A stretch of 64,000 bases of DNA from contig NC_132899.1 in assembly GCF_030463535.1 (NCBI RefSeq), positions 18,747,490 through 18,811,489 of the forward strand, given 5' to 3'. Every line of letters begins with the position of its first letter. The first letter of the stretch is position 1. The notes beneath the pieces were generated by a model. It made no database searches. It worked only from the letters and a program-made list of their open reading frames with translations, and was not told the DNA's origin. The stretch comes from Salminus brasiliensis (Eukaryota > Chordata > Actinopteri > Characiformes > Bryconidae). The position numbers were made by a program, and so were the translations under genes. Shown here one piece after another: positions 24,201 to 37,161 of this stretch.

Positions 24201-25652
24201 GGAAGAGACCTGCAGTTTATTGTAGGTAGGGATGTTCCCATGATGTTGCACTGGGATCAGAGCAGATCCAGGCATGTTATAATAAATCGGATATTGGCTA
24301 TTTTAATCAGAATCCAGTTCTGAGTCTTTGTTTAAACCATAGTGTTCAGCAGTGCCATTTGGTGTCCTTAAGGCGGCATGAATGGGCATCATTGCCCAGC
24401 TGGCAGCAGTAAGAACGTTCTCAGAAGGTAAATAAGAGTTTAGATTCTGCAGTGTGCCGTTATTTCCCAGTGGAACATGAACATAAAAAACATATCTGAA
24501 GCTATATAAAACTGTCACTGAAACACTGTTTTACCAGTGAGTAAACTGCATCTTTCTGCATCTTAAACCAGCACTAAAGAGCACATTTAGAACTGGAGGC
24601 TGGAGGCTAATGCTAATGCTAATTTACATTCGCTCACTATAAACCATTTATCTCACATCGGTAGTCGACAAATGAGTGATATCTGTCCAGGGGAGGTGAG
24701 TGAGACTGGATTTTAAGTTATTAAACTAGATGTAAAACGGGCATTATAAGAAAAGTCTCTACAAAACTAAATAAATCAGACCAGAATGTCTCACTATAGA
24801 AACGGGTATCAAAAATAATGTGATTTTACTTCAGCGTTAATCAGTAGCTCCTCTTAACTGTGTGGCTTTATGCAAACACAAAGATTGTATCGATATCGGA
24901 CTAATACTCAGCGTTAAGAGACTCTAATTGAATTGGGGGGGGGGTAACCTGATTGGGACATCCCTACTTCAATGTTGGGGGACCGTCTTGGAAGGCTGTC
25001 CACTCTTGTGAAGATTCACCTAGCAGTCCTAGGGTCTTAGGGTCTTCTGTTGGGATAAAATGGGATCTGGTTTAGCAAAGTCCTAGAACCTTATTTTCTG
25101 GACTGATAACCTTTTCAAAGTGAATGTGCCGGTGTTAACATCTCTTGGAACCCGTGTAGATTGTAAATAATATATATATTTAGTCTCATAAATATAACAG
25201 CATCTGTTTGTAATAATTAACCAACTATTTCAAAACCCTAAGGGGGATAATGCTACAAATCATTTACTCCTACCTATAAAACTGTATCTGGATCCAGAAC
25301 AGAGGCGGACTCATTATCAGGTCATACCCAGCATGCACTGTGTTAAGCTGTGGGCTCCGGGTGATAGTGAGTGCTTGGTGGTAAATAGTGTGTGAGGGAT
25401 AAATGTGGATCAAGGAAAGATTATCCTGTCATTGCCGTGGTTGTGATAAAGCAGACCGAAGCACTCTATCTAGGGGTCAGAGCTGCTGTTTCATTAACCA
25501 ACAGTTTAAGATGCCGCACTGTTGTCCCTGAGAGAGGTGCTGAACTTTTTAATCAGTGTCCTAACTGGGTCAGCAGACTTTCACCCGGTTTTATCTGTCC
25601 ACGGCTTACATTCTGTAGCATTATTTCTGTGACACAACCATTCCTTCCCTAA

Positions 25653-25692
<40 letters not shown>

Positions 25693-28081
25693 ATATTCTG
25701 CTACTCTACTGCTCTCATTTTTTTCCATTTACTGGATATTTAACTGTCAGGGAATGCTGGTCGCGCTCCACCCTTGTTAACTGTGGACAAATAACCACTA
25801 GAGACCCACCCAAACAAGACTGCAAGCTGTAGTTATCTTCAGCCAGGCCTGTAATTCCACTCTAAAAATGGAGCGGCTCTCTCATGGCCTTTTGTGTGAG
25901 GATTTTTTAACCGCTTGTCCTGGGTAAGCAGGGGTTAAAACTGTAACCGGTACTGTGAATAACTGGGGACTATGTATCCATGAAGTCTTCTTTTCCTCAT
26001 CCATTGTTTTCATTCTTTCTTTTCTTTTGTAACAAGTCTTGTAAATGTAAAAAGGGCATTTGTTCATTCAGCATTGATATTTTAACTATCAGACTGAAAA
26101 AATGTGAGGGTGGTACAGATTGAGATGGAATATAGCAACAAAAAAAAAAAAAAAAAGGAAAGCTGAGTCCTAAGTCCTAATTTAGCGATGTTGGATTATT
26201 ACATGTCAATATATGGTCATAAATGGTCAATCAGTGTCACTTTAGGTGTTGTTTAGGTGAGAGCACAAACACAAGTGAATGGTCTTAGGAGTGTTTTCAG
26301 GTATGTTCAGTTGACTGGTTCATCCAGGTTTGCTGGCTCTCCCTTGCCTTTGTTTTTTCAGAGCGTTCCATCCACAGTTAAATGCAAAGTGTGATAGTTA
26401 GCTTATTTATTATAATTTATTATTAAACAATCCTCATTTAGAATTTTTTTAAATACTTATGTTTACAGTATTACCATTACACCCAACCTTACTATGAAAC
26501 TTGGTGGTGGTAGTGGACTTTTAATGAGAACTAAAAATCTTGTGTCCTTACTCTACCATGTCAGGCCACATGTTTTCACATCAGATGTCTGTTCTGTATC
26601 TCTCTTCTTGTCAATACATTCATGTGTACAGAGTGTTCATGAGGGGGGCTCTCAAAGTGCAATAATTGTAGCTTGGGCAGTGGTGTAAAAGTGGATTAGT
26701 CTCCCTGTCTCACAAATGCTACTTTACAGAGGCTATTAAACAGTTTTTATTGTCGATCAATTTATCTTTGGCTCATAGGGCTTAGCATAAATGTTCTGTT
26801 GACTGCTAAACAACGAGCTAGAGTTGGTTATTTTCAATGAGAGGTTTTGGCACTTTTGTGTTTCCTTTGGTAGTTAAGTTGAGTTGTACTATATTTGAAC
26901 AGTGGCAACCCTGGGATCAGTAACCCAGCACTCTCATCACCATTTTCCCCTAAAACAAATACTGACTTAAAGTGATTCTTCAAACCAATCAGAACTTGGG
27001 CAATTTATGCATTGGTGGCTCTCTTTCATAGCATTCCCATCTCAAAACAATGTTGCATTAGTGGTGTCTGACCAACTACCAGTGAGTGAGCTATAGCTAA
27101 TATTTTCACTGTGATAAAACGACTGCAATACACAGGTTAGCAAATAAACAGTGTTTCTAGTGTTGACTTAATGAAGGACCAGTTGAATAGTTTCACGTAG
27201 ATAATACTGGGCTTTGGAGAGCAGCTGGTTAATGGAGCTGTTCCCTGTCTCTGCTGTGTGGAATCTGCAGTAAAAGTATGTATATATTCATTAATGCTGT
27301 ACAAACTATAAAGTCTACTCATAAATGTATAAATTTGCTTAGTATTTTTAGTTTATTTATAATTGGCATAGTTTGTTGACTAGTCTAACTTGGTTGCGCT
27401 TGTTTGTAACCACAGTGTTGTGCTGTTGTGTGTATAAGCACTCCTCTGAGAATGACACGAAGATCTATTACCCACTGGTTTCATCGACACTCAGTCATTG
27501 CGTATTGACTCTATTTTCATAAATCAGAAATTATGTAAAAAAACAAAATGATGAGAAGGTGATGAGATTTAGTACACTTTACAAAGGCCATGGTGTCAGT
27601 TGAAAAACATTGTGAGAGTTGCTCAGTATTGAGGTATGCAGGAGGAAGTTGTAGAACGAGTCTAAATGAATAGGTATGAGTACATGTGTGTAAGAGCAGA
27701 AAGGGAGCTAGTGTGAGGCTGATTGCTAAAGCTAGAGGATTCAGTGGTGCATACACACAGCTGGGAGTAAAAGTGAGGTGGGCCTGGCACAGCCTGACCA
27801 ACGGCCTTCATCTGCATCCAGACTAAATCCTCACAGGGTTGGGCAGGAAATGCTGCCAGCAGGGGGTAGGAGTTGTGCCATCCTGAACCCAGCACATGGG
27901 TGGACATGGTCAAACGCCGGATCGTAAAATGAACCAAGGGGATTGTTAGACTTGAAAATATGTTGCTATTAAATAAATGAAGTATTTGTATTTAACTAGC
28001 TGATTTACACAAAACACACATTAAAATACATTCCAGAAATTGCTCTGAAATATGCATCAACAATTGAATGCATCTTTTATT

Positions 28082-28145
<64 letters not shown>

Positions 28146-31100
28146 CTGACTGGCTTCTCCTGTGTTGTCTCATTCACAAAGCAGTCCCTATTGAAACACT
28201 CTCTATATAACTTTAACTTCTGTGGATTGAATAGGCGGATGCAGGTCATTTGTTTGTTTTCTTGACATCACAGAAACAATGAATTAAAAACTAGCTGTTT
28301 TTTCGGCTTCAATTCCATATATGGACTGGGGAGTTAACAGTATGTTTTGAAACAATGCTTACATGCTCAACGCTTTCTTAATGGGGGGAAAAAAGGAAAT
28401 TAGGTTTACCATGATATAGGCTAGGGCTGGACGATATGGTAAAAATATCTTCACTTTGCACAATATTTATCTTGATAATTTTTTCTCACAGACAAACTGC
28501 TACCAAAAAACACTCCAATACTTAGTACAGTAATTTGTACTCAACATTTGCTGCACTCCATCCAATTGAACTGGACTGATTTACCCTCTGTAATGAAACA
28601 TGCAGTGGTGATGTCCACTCTATGCTCATAAAATCATATTGTGTATCACGATAAGAAAAGTTATCACCATGCGAAATAATCATATTTCCCATGCCGAATA
28701 TAGGCCCTTTAGGTTGATTGCTAATGCTTGCTTTTTTCCTCCTCACCTCTCCCCTCTGTCAGTTTTGTTCACAGTGGTATGGATAGAAACCAGATGTCTG
28801 AAGTGCTTAATGCCCCTAAAAGCTCTGTCACAGAAATGCATTGCATAAAACTTTCTAAATGCATTCATGGCACATGTATATGGAGTAAAATGAGGGTCTT
28901 TAATGCTGACGAGAAAATAAAACTATCACAAAGATGTGGTCTCACAGAGTTGTTCTCCTTGTAAAGAGGAGAGAGGTGTGGCCAAGATGGAAAGGTGTGT
29001 CATGGATATTTCACCTCTTCAGCTGGAGCGGGTGCCACAGAGCCTACCCATTATAACAGACGCTAGCCAAACTGGACCACAGGTATTTAGTTTGGTTTCG
29101 CTCGTCAGTTCATGCTGGGAGCCCATTCGCTGATTTTGAACAGGTACATGTTAGGAAGCTGCTCCCAGTAGCTTTTGAAAAGATCTAACCAGCACAAGAG
29201 AGGACGCTAACCCAATTTCAGATTGTTTGCAATGAGATCTAACGTTAACATTGCAGTGCAAACTTGCATCATTTGAATTATAAAGAATAAGTTACTTTCT
29301 CTTCCACATGTTTGTTTGTGCTTTTGTGAATGCCTGGAAGACTGCTTTCCAATACCACCCTTATAGAGAGTAAAACTAACAGCAAATTGAAAGTGACAAT
29401 TCTTTTATCAGAAATATCTCATCAGGGTCGAATCCTGGGTCATGCTGCTTGCCATCTGCAGCTGGAGTCTGAGAGAGCGCAATTGGCCTTGCTCTATTAG
29501 ACGTCTGTGATGACCAACATCACATGTGGGTAAGAAAGTGCTATCAACCCATCCCTATCGATCGATCGCATTAAAGCCAAGGAGCTGCACATTGGCTACC
29601 TAGTAATTCTGCATCAGCAGCAGTTCAAAAAGAGGCAGTGGCAGGCCTCACATGTTGGAGGAGACATGTGCTAGTCTTCACCCTCCTTGCTAGTGATGGG
29701 GAGTTTGCAAGAGTAGGGATTGGGTAATTGGGTCTGTATAATTATCGGTGTATAATGTGTGGTTTCATTGCCCAGACAATAAACTGTAATGCCTGTCCAT
29801 ATTGCTTAACCAGGCAGCACAGCTGAAACACAGCCCCCCACCTCACATTACCCAAAAGCCAATCTTTTCTCCATTTAAAACTCCCACCCTCATTTTGTCT
29901 TTGTTCGATTCATTCACAAGCAAGCAAACTGTCTTCAAAATATGAATTGAGCACACCTGCTGGAAGCTTCTGCCTTCATGTCTTTCAGTGCTTTTGGTGG
30001 CTTATTGGTAATACTAAATCACAGAGACGATGCACACTTGCCAAAATGCACACTGGGATTCATTTTACAGTATTACATGCACAATTGGTTTTGTGTTGGC
30101 CAGCTGCCTTCTTATAACAGGAAGAGAAGATGACTTTGGAAATGAATCATGACTCTATTTATACACATTGTGATGGGAAAACTCTGTGGCATCGACAGAA
30201 CTTCTGCCCAATCTCTCCGCGCCCCAGCATTGATGCACTGGCAGGATGCACCGAAGCAGCAGATGGCAGAGACTGTATGCAGGCTTTTTTAGTTCTCTCA
30301 CTGTGATGTTCTGTGATGCTGGTCATTGTAACTTTGACATATTAGGATTCAATACATAGTATAATCCTGATTGAGGGTATTCTGTACACAGATGTTGATT
30401 GGAGGCATTCTGTTGATCTAAAGAATCATGCACAGATAAATCAACAGAATGCTTCCAATCTGTAGAATCATGCACAGATAAATCAAGTCAGAAATGTCAT
30501 TAATCCTGTATAGCATATAATCCTGTATGTTGTATGAGAGTTTCTGGCATATTGCCCGAGGGTAGTATGGACTGTGGTGGAATGAATCATTTAAACCTTT
30601 GACTGGTAGAACACTGTGCCCTCATAAGGGATGACACAATGTGTTGCTTAATGTTCATCAAGCCAGTTCATCTAGTTTGTGAACATTTCAATAACCAGCA
30701 CTCTGTAAGGTTGAGCGAAAGTAATGGGGTTTTTATTTTTAGGTGCCCAAAACAACCAGGGATCAGCTTCTTGAGCATGAATTGAAAGTAGCCTTGGGCT
30801 GAATTGCTGTGTGAATAGGCTGGACTTGTGCCCAAGTGACTGTGAACATTTTTACCACAGGACCAGCCTCCAGTGATGGTAAAAACGGAGGCAGTTCACT
30901 GCAAAGACCAAAAGATATTTTGTCAGTTCTGAGGTTTTGGCTAGCTTCTGTCTATGTTGTGAATGTATGGACATGGAGAAGATATTTACATTGGGATGTA
31001 CTTTTGAAAATAAAGGCGCCTCAGATGGATGTTTGAGCAATTCCACTTTTCATTTAAAAAAAACAAAAAAAACAAAACAACACCAAAAAAAACGTTTATC

Positions 31101-34100
31101 AAATTTGTCCCCCTAGCACTAGCAATGCTTTCTGACAGTAGGGTAACAACTACACATGTCCCCTCCAATACAAGTAAAGCCAGCCACAGCCTCTTTTCGA
31201 ACTGCTACCAAAACAACATTGAGGAAGGCAGCCGGGGAAGGCAGCCGGGGAAGGCAGCCGGTCAACAACGCCATCTACCCACCCGGAGAGAGCATAGCCT
31301 AGTGTGTTCTCTCTATATATGGCTTCTGATGGCAAAGTGGCTCAGGATTCAAACTCACCCCCACTAAGTCGGTACAATAGCGCAAGAGTGTAGTTGAATA
31401 AGGAGGATTGAGTATGTGTAACTGACTTACTGTGTCTCCATTTTTTTTTTTTTTTTTTTAATCTAAGTAGTTCCTGGAAACATTAACAGATGTAATTATG
31501 GAGATAAAAATTATAGCACTTTTATATATTTATATAACACTTACTTTTGTCATGCTTTTTCTTCCAGGAATGTTTTGATGACCCTTAATTTTGAAGCAGC
31601 GAGAGAGTCAACACAGTAATTACATCTGAGTGGAGTTGGAGTGTCATTGCTATCAAATAAAAGATGCACTAACATTTACGGTTTAACTGCTTGTTAGTTG
31701 TTTTCCACACAGCTACAGTAATAGACAGCACAAGAGTTTGTGGTCCACAAGCACTATTGGTCTGGACTAACGTGTAGTCTGGGTCTCAAAAACTGGCCTT
31801 TAGGGTTTAATGGCTTGGTCACGCAAGTCAGTATTCTTTATCCATCATGTTCTGTTATGTTTACATTTCCTGTTGGGCAATTTGTTCCTTCTTCACCCTC
31901 ATGGATCATGCAAGAGTACACCTTGTTCTTTTCCTGTTATTTTGAACCCTCGTGTACTATATACTATATAAAAAAAAAGGTGGGAAAGGGGGTGGGGGGG
32001 ACTACAAAACAAATCCACTCTGAGAGAACTCCCAGTTGGGATGATGCTAGACTGAACCTACAAAGCAGAACAAATGGAAGCTCATGAGATTCCCAGGCTA
32101 CAAAACATGCACCGTTGTAATGCTGTAAACCACAATTCCTTGTTCCAGAGACCACAACTGTGTTTCAGCACTGCTTGCCAGCGATGCTAAGCTAGGGAAC
32201 TGATGTGAGTGGTAGGTAGGCTGGGCCGCTGAGTTGTGGTGGCCTGTGCTCCATACACACAGACTTCACATTGACGAGAGAACAATGGAGCGGGCACGCC
32301 GCATCCTCCCACATTATAGGAGTGCACAAAGGAGCTTTTAACTCCTGCTGCCCGAGTGCCAGCCTGACAGGCATCAGGCACTAGAGCGGCAGCGTCATAG
32401 TCCTGCCATGTGGCTTGACGCTCGCCAGCTCAGCATGCTGCCGCAGGAGAGAATGCATTTACTAGTGCTTCACAAAAATACCATTTATCATGTGTGTTGT
32501 TTTTAACGAGTGTCTTGGACAGGTGAGTTTTGCAGCTGGTTTAAGGAATCCTGTTCCAAGAAGGGTGAATAATTTTGGTTAGACTAATGGAAGACTGTCT
32601 TTAATCAATTGCAGTGTTGCAATATTGCATTTTTTTCCATGTTCTGTTGCCTGAACACGCACTCACACCGACACACAGGCTTTTGTATTTGTGCTATTGC
32701 AAACTAGTCTACTGCTTAGACAAAGGGATGGAATAGTGTTTGAACTGTAACAAAAATACAAAAATGCAAAAGGACAAAAATACTTGTCCTACACATCCTC
32801 CATTTTTCTTGTTTTGTTTTGCTCACAGAGATACAGTTAGTTTATTCTGACCCCTAGAATTGACCACGCTGTTTGTTACTATGCCTTTAAAACCAATATA
32901 TGTAAAGGACATCTGTTCTGACTGGCTGCCTTATACTTTGCCCCACTCAAATACTGTACATAAAATTAAAAAATACTGGGATGTAACAAAATGCTGTTCT
33001 TCCACATATGGCCTGTATGAAGGAAATGCCAAAGACATAAATGTCATTTTTCATAATCTGGTCCCTTTAAAGGCTTGTTTGAGACCTCCCTAAGGCTAAG
33101 CTTCAGGAAATCTCTTTAAAGGGCTGCTGGAAAGTAAGAGCTCTCAAAATTATTGTTTAATTCAGTAAATCTACTCTCACTCATAATCTCATTATTTAGA
33201 GTCTGCAGTCACATTAGCCACAGTCCTTCATTATCTCACTCTTTCTGACCAGTTATTAATGATGTTCTGTTATTTGTTGTACTATCAGTCAGCTAGAGGA
33301 GGATCGGTTCCTCTGAAGGTTTCTTTCCCTCAGTTTGATGGAGTTTTTCCTTGCCACTGTTGGGGCTTGGACCTGGATCTCTGTGTAAAGCTGCTTTGTG
33401 ACAGCAATAATTGTGAAAAACAGGATATAAATAAATTTCTATTTGAATGTAAACTCTTTTTCTACTTAGACTTCAGTAACTTTTATAAATCATGTATATG
33501 ATTTTGCATCTGCTATGAAACTACTCAAACAGAAGACCGACTATTCTGAAGAAAAGCTGTGCATATGGTCACCAGGAGTTGGAATTGATGTGCCCATCCT
33601 GCATAATACCTAATATTCAAGTTTTTCTAGTTATGACGATGAGGAGCTGAAACATGGAGGCCTTCAGAGAGTAAAGGGTTTAAATGGCTTCTCCAGAGAA
33701 CATGCCAGTTCTACAAGAAGAGAAATTGAAGAACTCTGAGTCCACAAAGATGCAAGAGGTGCAAATATGAGGGAGGGAGAGAGAGAGAGAGAGAGAGAAG
33801 TCTTTTTCCGAAGACGACTTCTTAAAGAGAGTAGTACCAGTGGAACACCTAGGCCTTGTCCAGGATGAATGCGCACTGAGATGCCTCAAAGCTCTGCACC
33901 TCCTGACAGGGGCAGAGTGGGCTTGGCAGAGGTGCTGCTGGAGAAGAAAGGAGGCTTTATTCTGAATATGACCCAGGGCTTCTCAGAAGAGGAAGGAAGT
34001 GAGGCTTTCATTCTCATGGGGCCTGAGCCCAGAACAGCCTGCTCCTGCTGGCCAGTGCAATTTCCAAGCTCTAGCAGCCATGATCCACAGCTGGACTGTG

Positions 34101-36416
34101 GGCTGGTGGGCCGTATGATTTGCATTGTATGCATTAGCCTGGCACCACCAAGCATACAACATGGCTTATGTTCCTTCTGTGACTGCACCTACATGTCTCT
34201 GAGCCCTGGCTTTAAGAACCCTCTGTATTTCTTTGTCTGATAGATAAAGCATTAATCACATGAAACAGGGAAATTATATCATATGTACTAAATTACTTCA
34301 ATTGGTCAGTCAACAATATTGCTTTTTAGTTTTGTTGGAATTAATGGCTAACTGAGAACATAAGTAAATGCAGAGCATGTTTTCTTGCTGGAAGTTAGTT
34401 TTCTTGCTGGTTTATGTTTACCATACTGTGTAAGGATCCCTTTGGTGTCATTTTAGGCAAAGAACATTTAATTTTAGCATAGAGTACAATTACACCGACA
34501 GTTTGGGGTCACTAAAAGCATTGTATATACAATTTTAATCTGTGTAAAATTCACTGGAGGTTATTGGTCTGTTTGCATGCTAGAAAAAGTCCAGCGTTGG
34601 TACTTAACCCTGGCTCTGCAAATAGGGAAACAAACCGAGAACACAACACTGTTCTAGCCAGTCAGCAAGGGTTTAGACAGTAGAGAGACCTCTGAACATT
34701 GAAAGGCATGAAAAGGGATCAAGATCAGGATGTTGCTGTATTCCTGCTCAGTAAGTGGAAAACATCCGTTTGTGATGGATCATTACAACGGATTAGATTT
34801 TCGCAGCAGCAATTAAAGCAACAGTTTGCTAACCCACAACCTAGCGAACACTAACTAAGGCCAATCACATGCCATTACGTTGTTCTGTTATGTCATGTTC
34901 TTTCATCATACAGCCTTTACGAAGGGTTTTAAAAATGAAGATCTAAAAAGATGTCCGGCAATGGGCATCTGTACCTGTCAAATAAAAAATAAATAAATAA
35001 AAATCTGCCACTCATATGTTTTGAAAACATTGCTAGACAAGGTTAGACGGGCCACCAGCACTATGTTTACATATGTCCTGGGTTAGCCTCTCTTTGTGTT
35101 CTCTGTTTATACAAAGCTTTTGTGGACTTTGTGATTTACTCATAGTAAAGCCAGTGATCGCTTTTGATTTCACTGTAAATACATTACAAAGCCTAACACT
35201 GACCTCAACCTGTTTTGCACCTTTTGTGTTTTTCATTATAAGGAAATGAGTGCATTAAAGTGATCTTTCTTTACTTAAAGCTTTCAGTACTTACTAAACA
35301 AACCACAAGCCACAGCAGCTATAGGAGCTATAGCCTACTCGCACAACTTGGGACTGGTCAAACAAGTTCTATGTATGATGTAGTGATGAGTTTAGAGATT
35401 GATTGATTGATTATTAATATTGTTTTTTTTTTTTATTAATATATTTGTTTTTTCTCTGTAACCTCAGGTTCGAAAAGGGTCGCATCTACAGTTACATCGG
35501 GGAAGTGGTGGTGTCTGTCAACCCTTACCGTGCCATGAACATCTACGGGCGGGACATCATTGAGCAGTACAAAGGCCGGGAGTTGTACGAGCGCCCGCCA
35601 CATCTCTTTGCCATCGCAGACGCTGCATACAAAGCCATGAAGAGAAGAAATAAAGACACCTGCATCGTTATCTCAGGTCAGTCGCGCTGTGCTCTGAGCG
35701 CGAGTATGTGTCTTAGTTTGGACACTGCGCACTATATAATCAGACTCAGTGTGTACATGTTCCAAACCAATCTCCCTGTTTATGTTTTTCCTAAATGTCA
35801 CTGGATCCTCTGAATGATGTTAAGGAGCCGAAAAATGAGTTATACTACGTCCATGCTACAAGAAAGCAAACACCTCTGCTCACTAAAATGACATGAAATT
35901 TAGTGGAAGCAGGTCTATTAAACTACTACTTTAAATACAACGTTACTCTTACTGGCAAAGCAACTGAACCCCTACATTTTAAAAAATCTTTGTTGAATGT
36001 TGGGGGTATTTTGGTATGTGCAGCCAGTCTCATGAGGTCAAAGAAAGTAAGTGCACTGTAGTTTTAGCTTGTACTGGCCTCATAATACAAAGGATGCAAC
36101 GACCTTCAGAAAGACAGGGTACACGTTTTGTGCGTATTAAATGTGTAGTGTTTTGGGCTTTATTTTCAGTGAATTTAATCATTCAGGTACACTCAGGTAA
36201 ACTACATCCATACATTTAATTAAAAGGATAAAGACTTGCATAAAAAGTGATTATCACAGTTCAGAAGTACACATTTTGAGACACAGCATAAGAGAAACCC
36301 CTTCAGATTATCTTCTATATTGGACAAACCATTCCCAGTGACAGAAATACACTTCTAAGCTATTTTAACCCAGTGCTTCCCTCACAAACCTATCATTTAC
36401 TTTGTCGTTGTCGTTG

Positions 36417-36449
<33 letters not shown>

Positions 36450-36563
36450 ACAGCCTTTGGTCTTATTTTTGGTGTATTTTCTTACAGCCGCAGTCAGTGC
36501 TGGTATGACTGACTGGATATAATGTGATTAGATCTGTGGTCAGGGTAGAATTGCTCATTGCTG

Positions 36564-36611
<48 letters not shown>

Positions 36612-37120
36612 TTCAGTAAGGGTGGACCATTCAGGGAATCCACTCGCACAGCACACGAGCAAACAGCTTTGTCACTGAGCTCGTTCACTGAGGGTCCTTT
36701 GTGCGAGTGAAAAGTATTTGTGGTTAATTCACGATACTGACTCAGTGGCACGTTACTACATATTTATTTTTTCGTCTGGGAATTTATTCAGAGGTGGGGC
36801 ACATGCCTCAGGGGAAATTGGCTGGAGGCGATGGGGTGTTTAAAAGAGCAGATGCAATTTTGCCTCTGAACAAAAACACTGATAATGATCCCAAGTGACC
36901 ACAGGTTGTGACTACATTGCAGAAATATTTGGGCTGTTTAGTGCCATCTAGTGGTTAAAGGCTGCATAAGAAGACAATTTTGGCTTGCCTTGGCATTATC
37001 TTGTAATGCTATTGAGTTATTCAATGCCAGTGCCCATAACGTGTGCATGTTTTATTATACTTTACATTGGTACAGCACAGTAACGCAATGTTTGAGTATC
37101 AGTGTCTTGCCTGTGTTGTG

Positions 37121-37161
<41 letters not shown>

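Larger units (their letters stand above)
12265..35467 (+). other. myo1d: myo1d intron 1 (about 23.2 kb)
   Basis: No exon or nested gene could be supported in it. It holds microsatellites, a minisatellite at about 21530-22020, Tc1-like remnants, MITEs, a SINE, a hAT-like element and an unusual hairpin at 30397-30460. Large first introns of widely expressed genes often carry enhancers. None can be identified by eye here. Confidence 0.85.

Noticed and set aside
33869..34240. 123-codon open frame in intron 1
   Set aside because: No homology that I recognise, no splice context, and overlapping open frames on the other strand. Kept only as a region to check.
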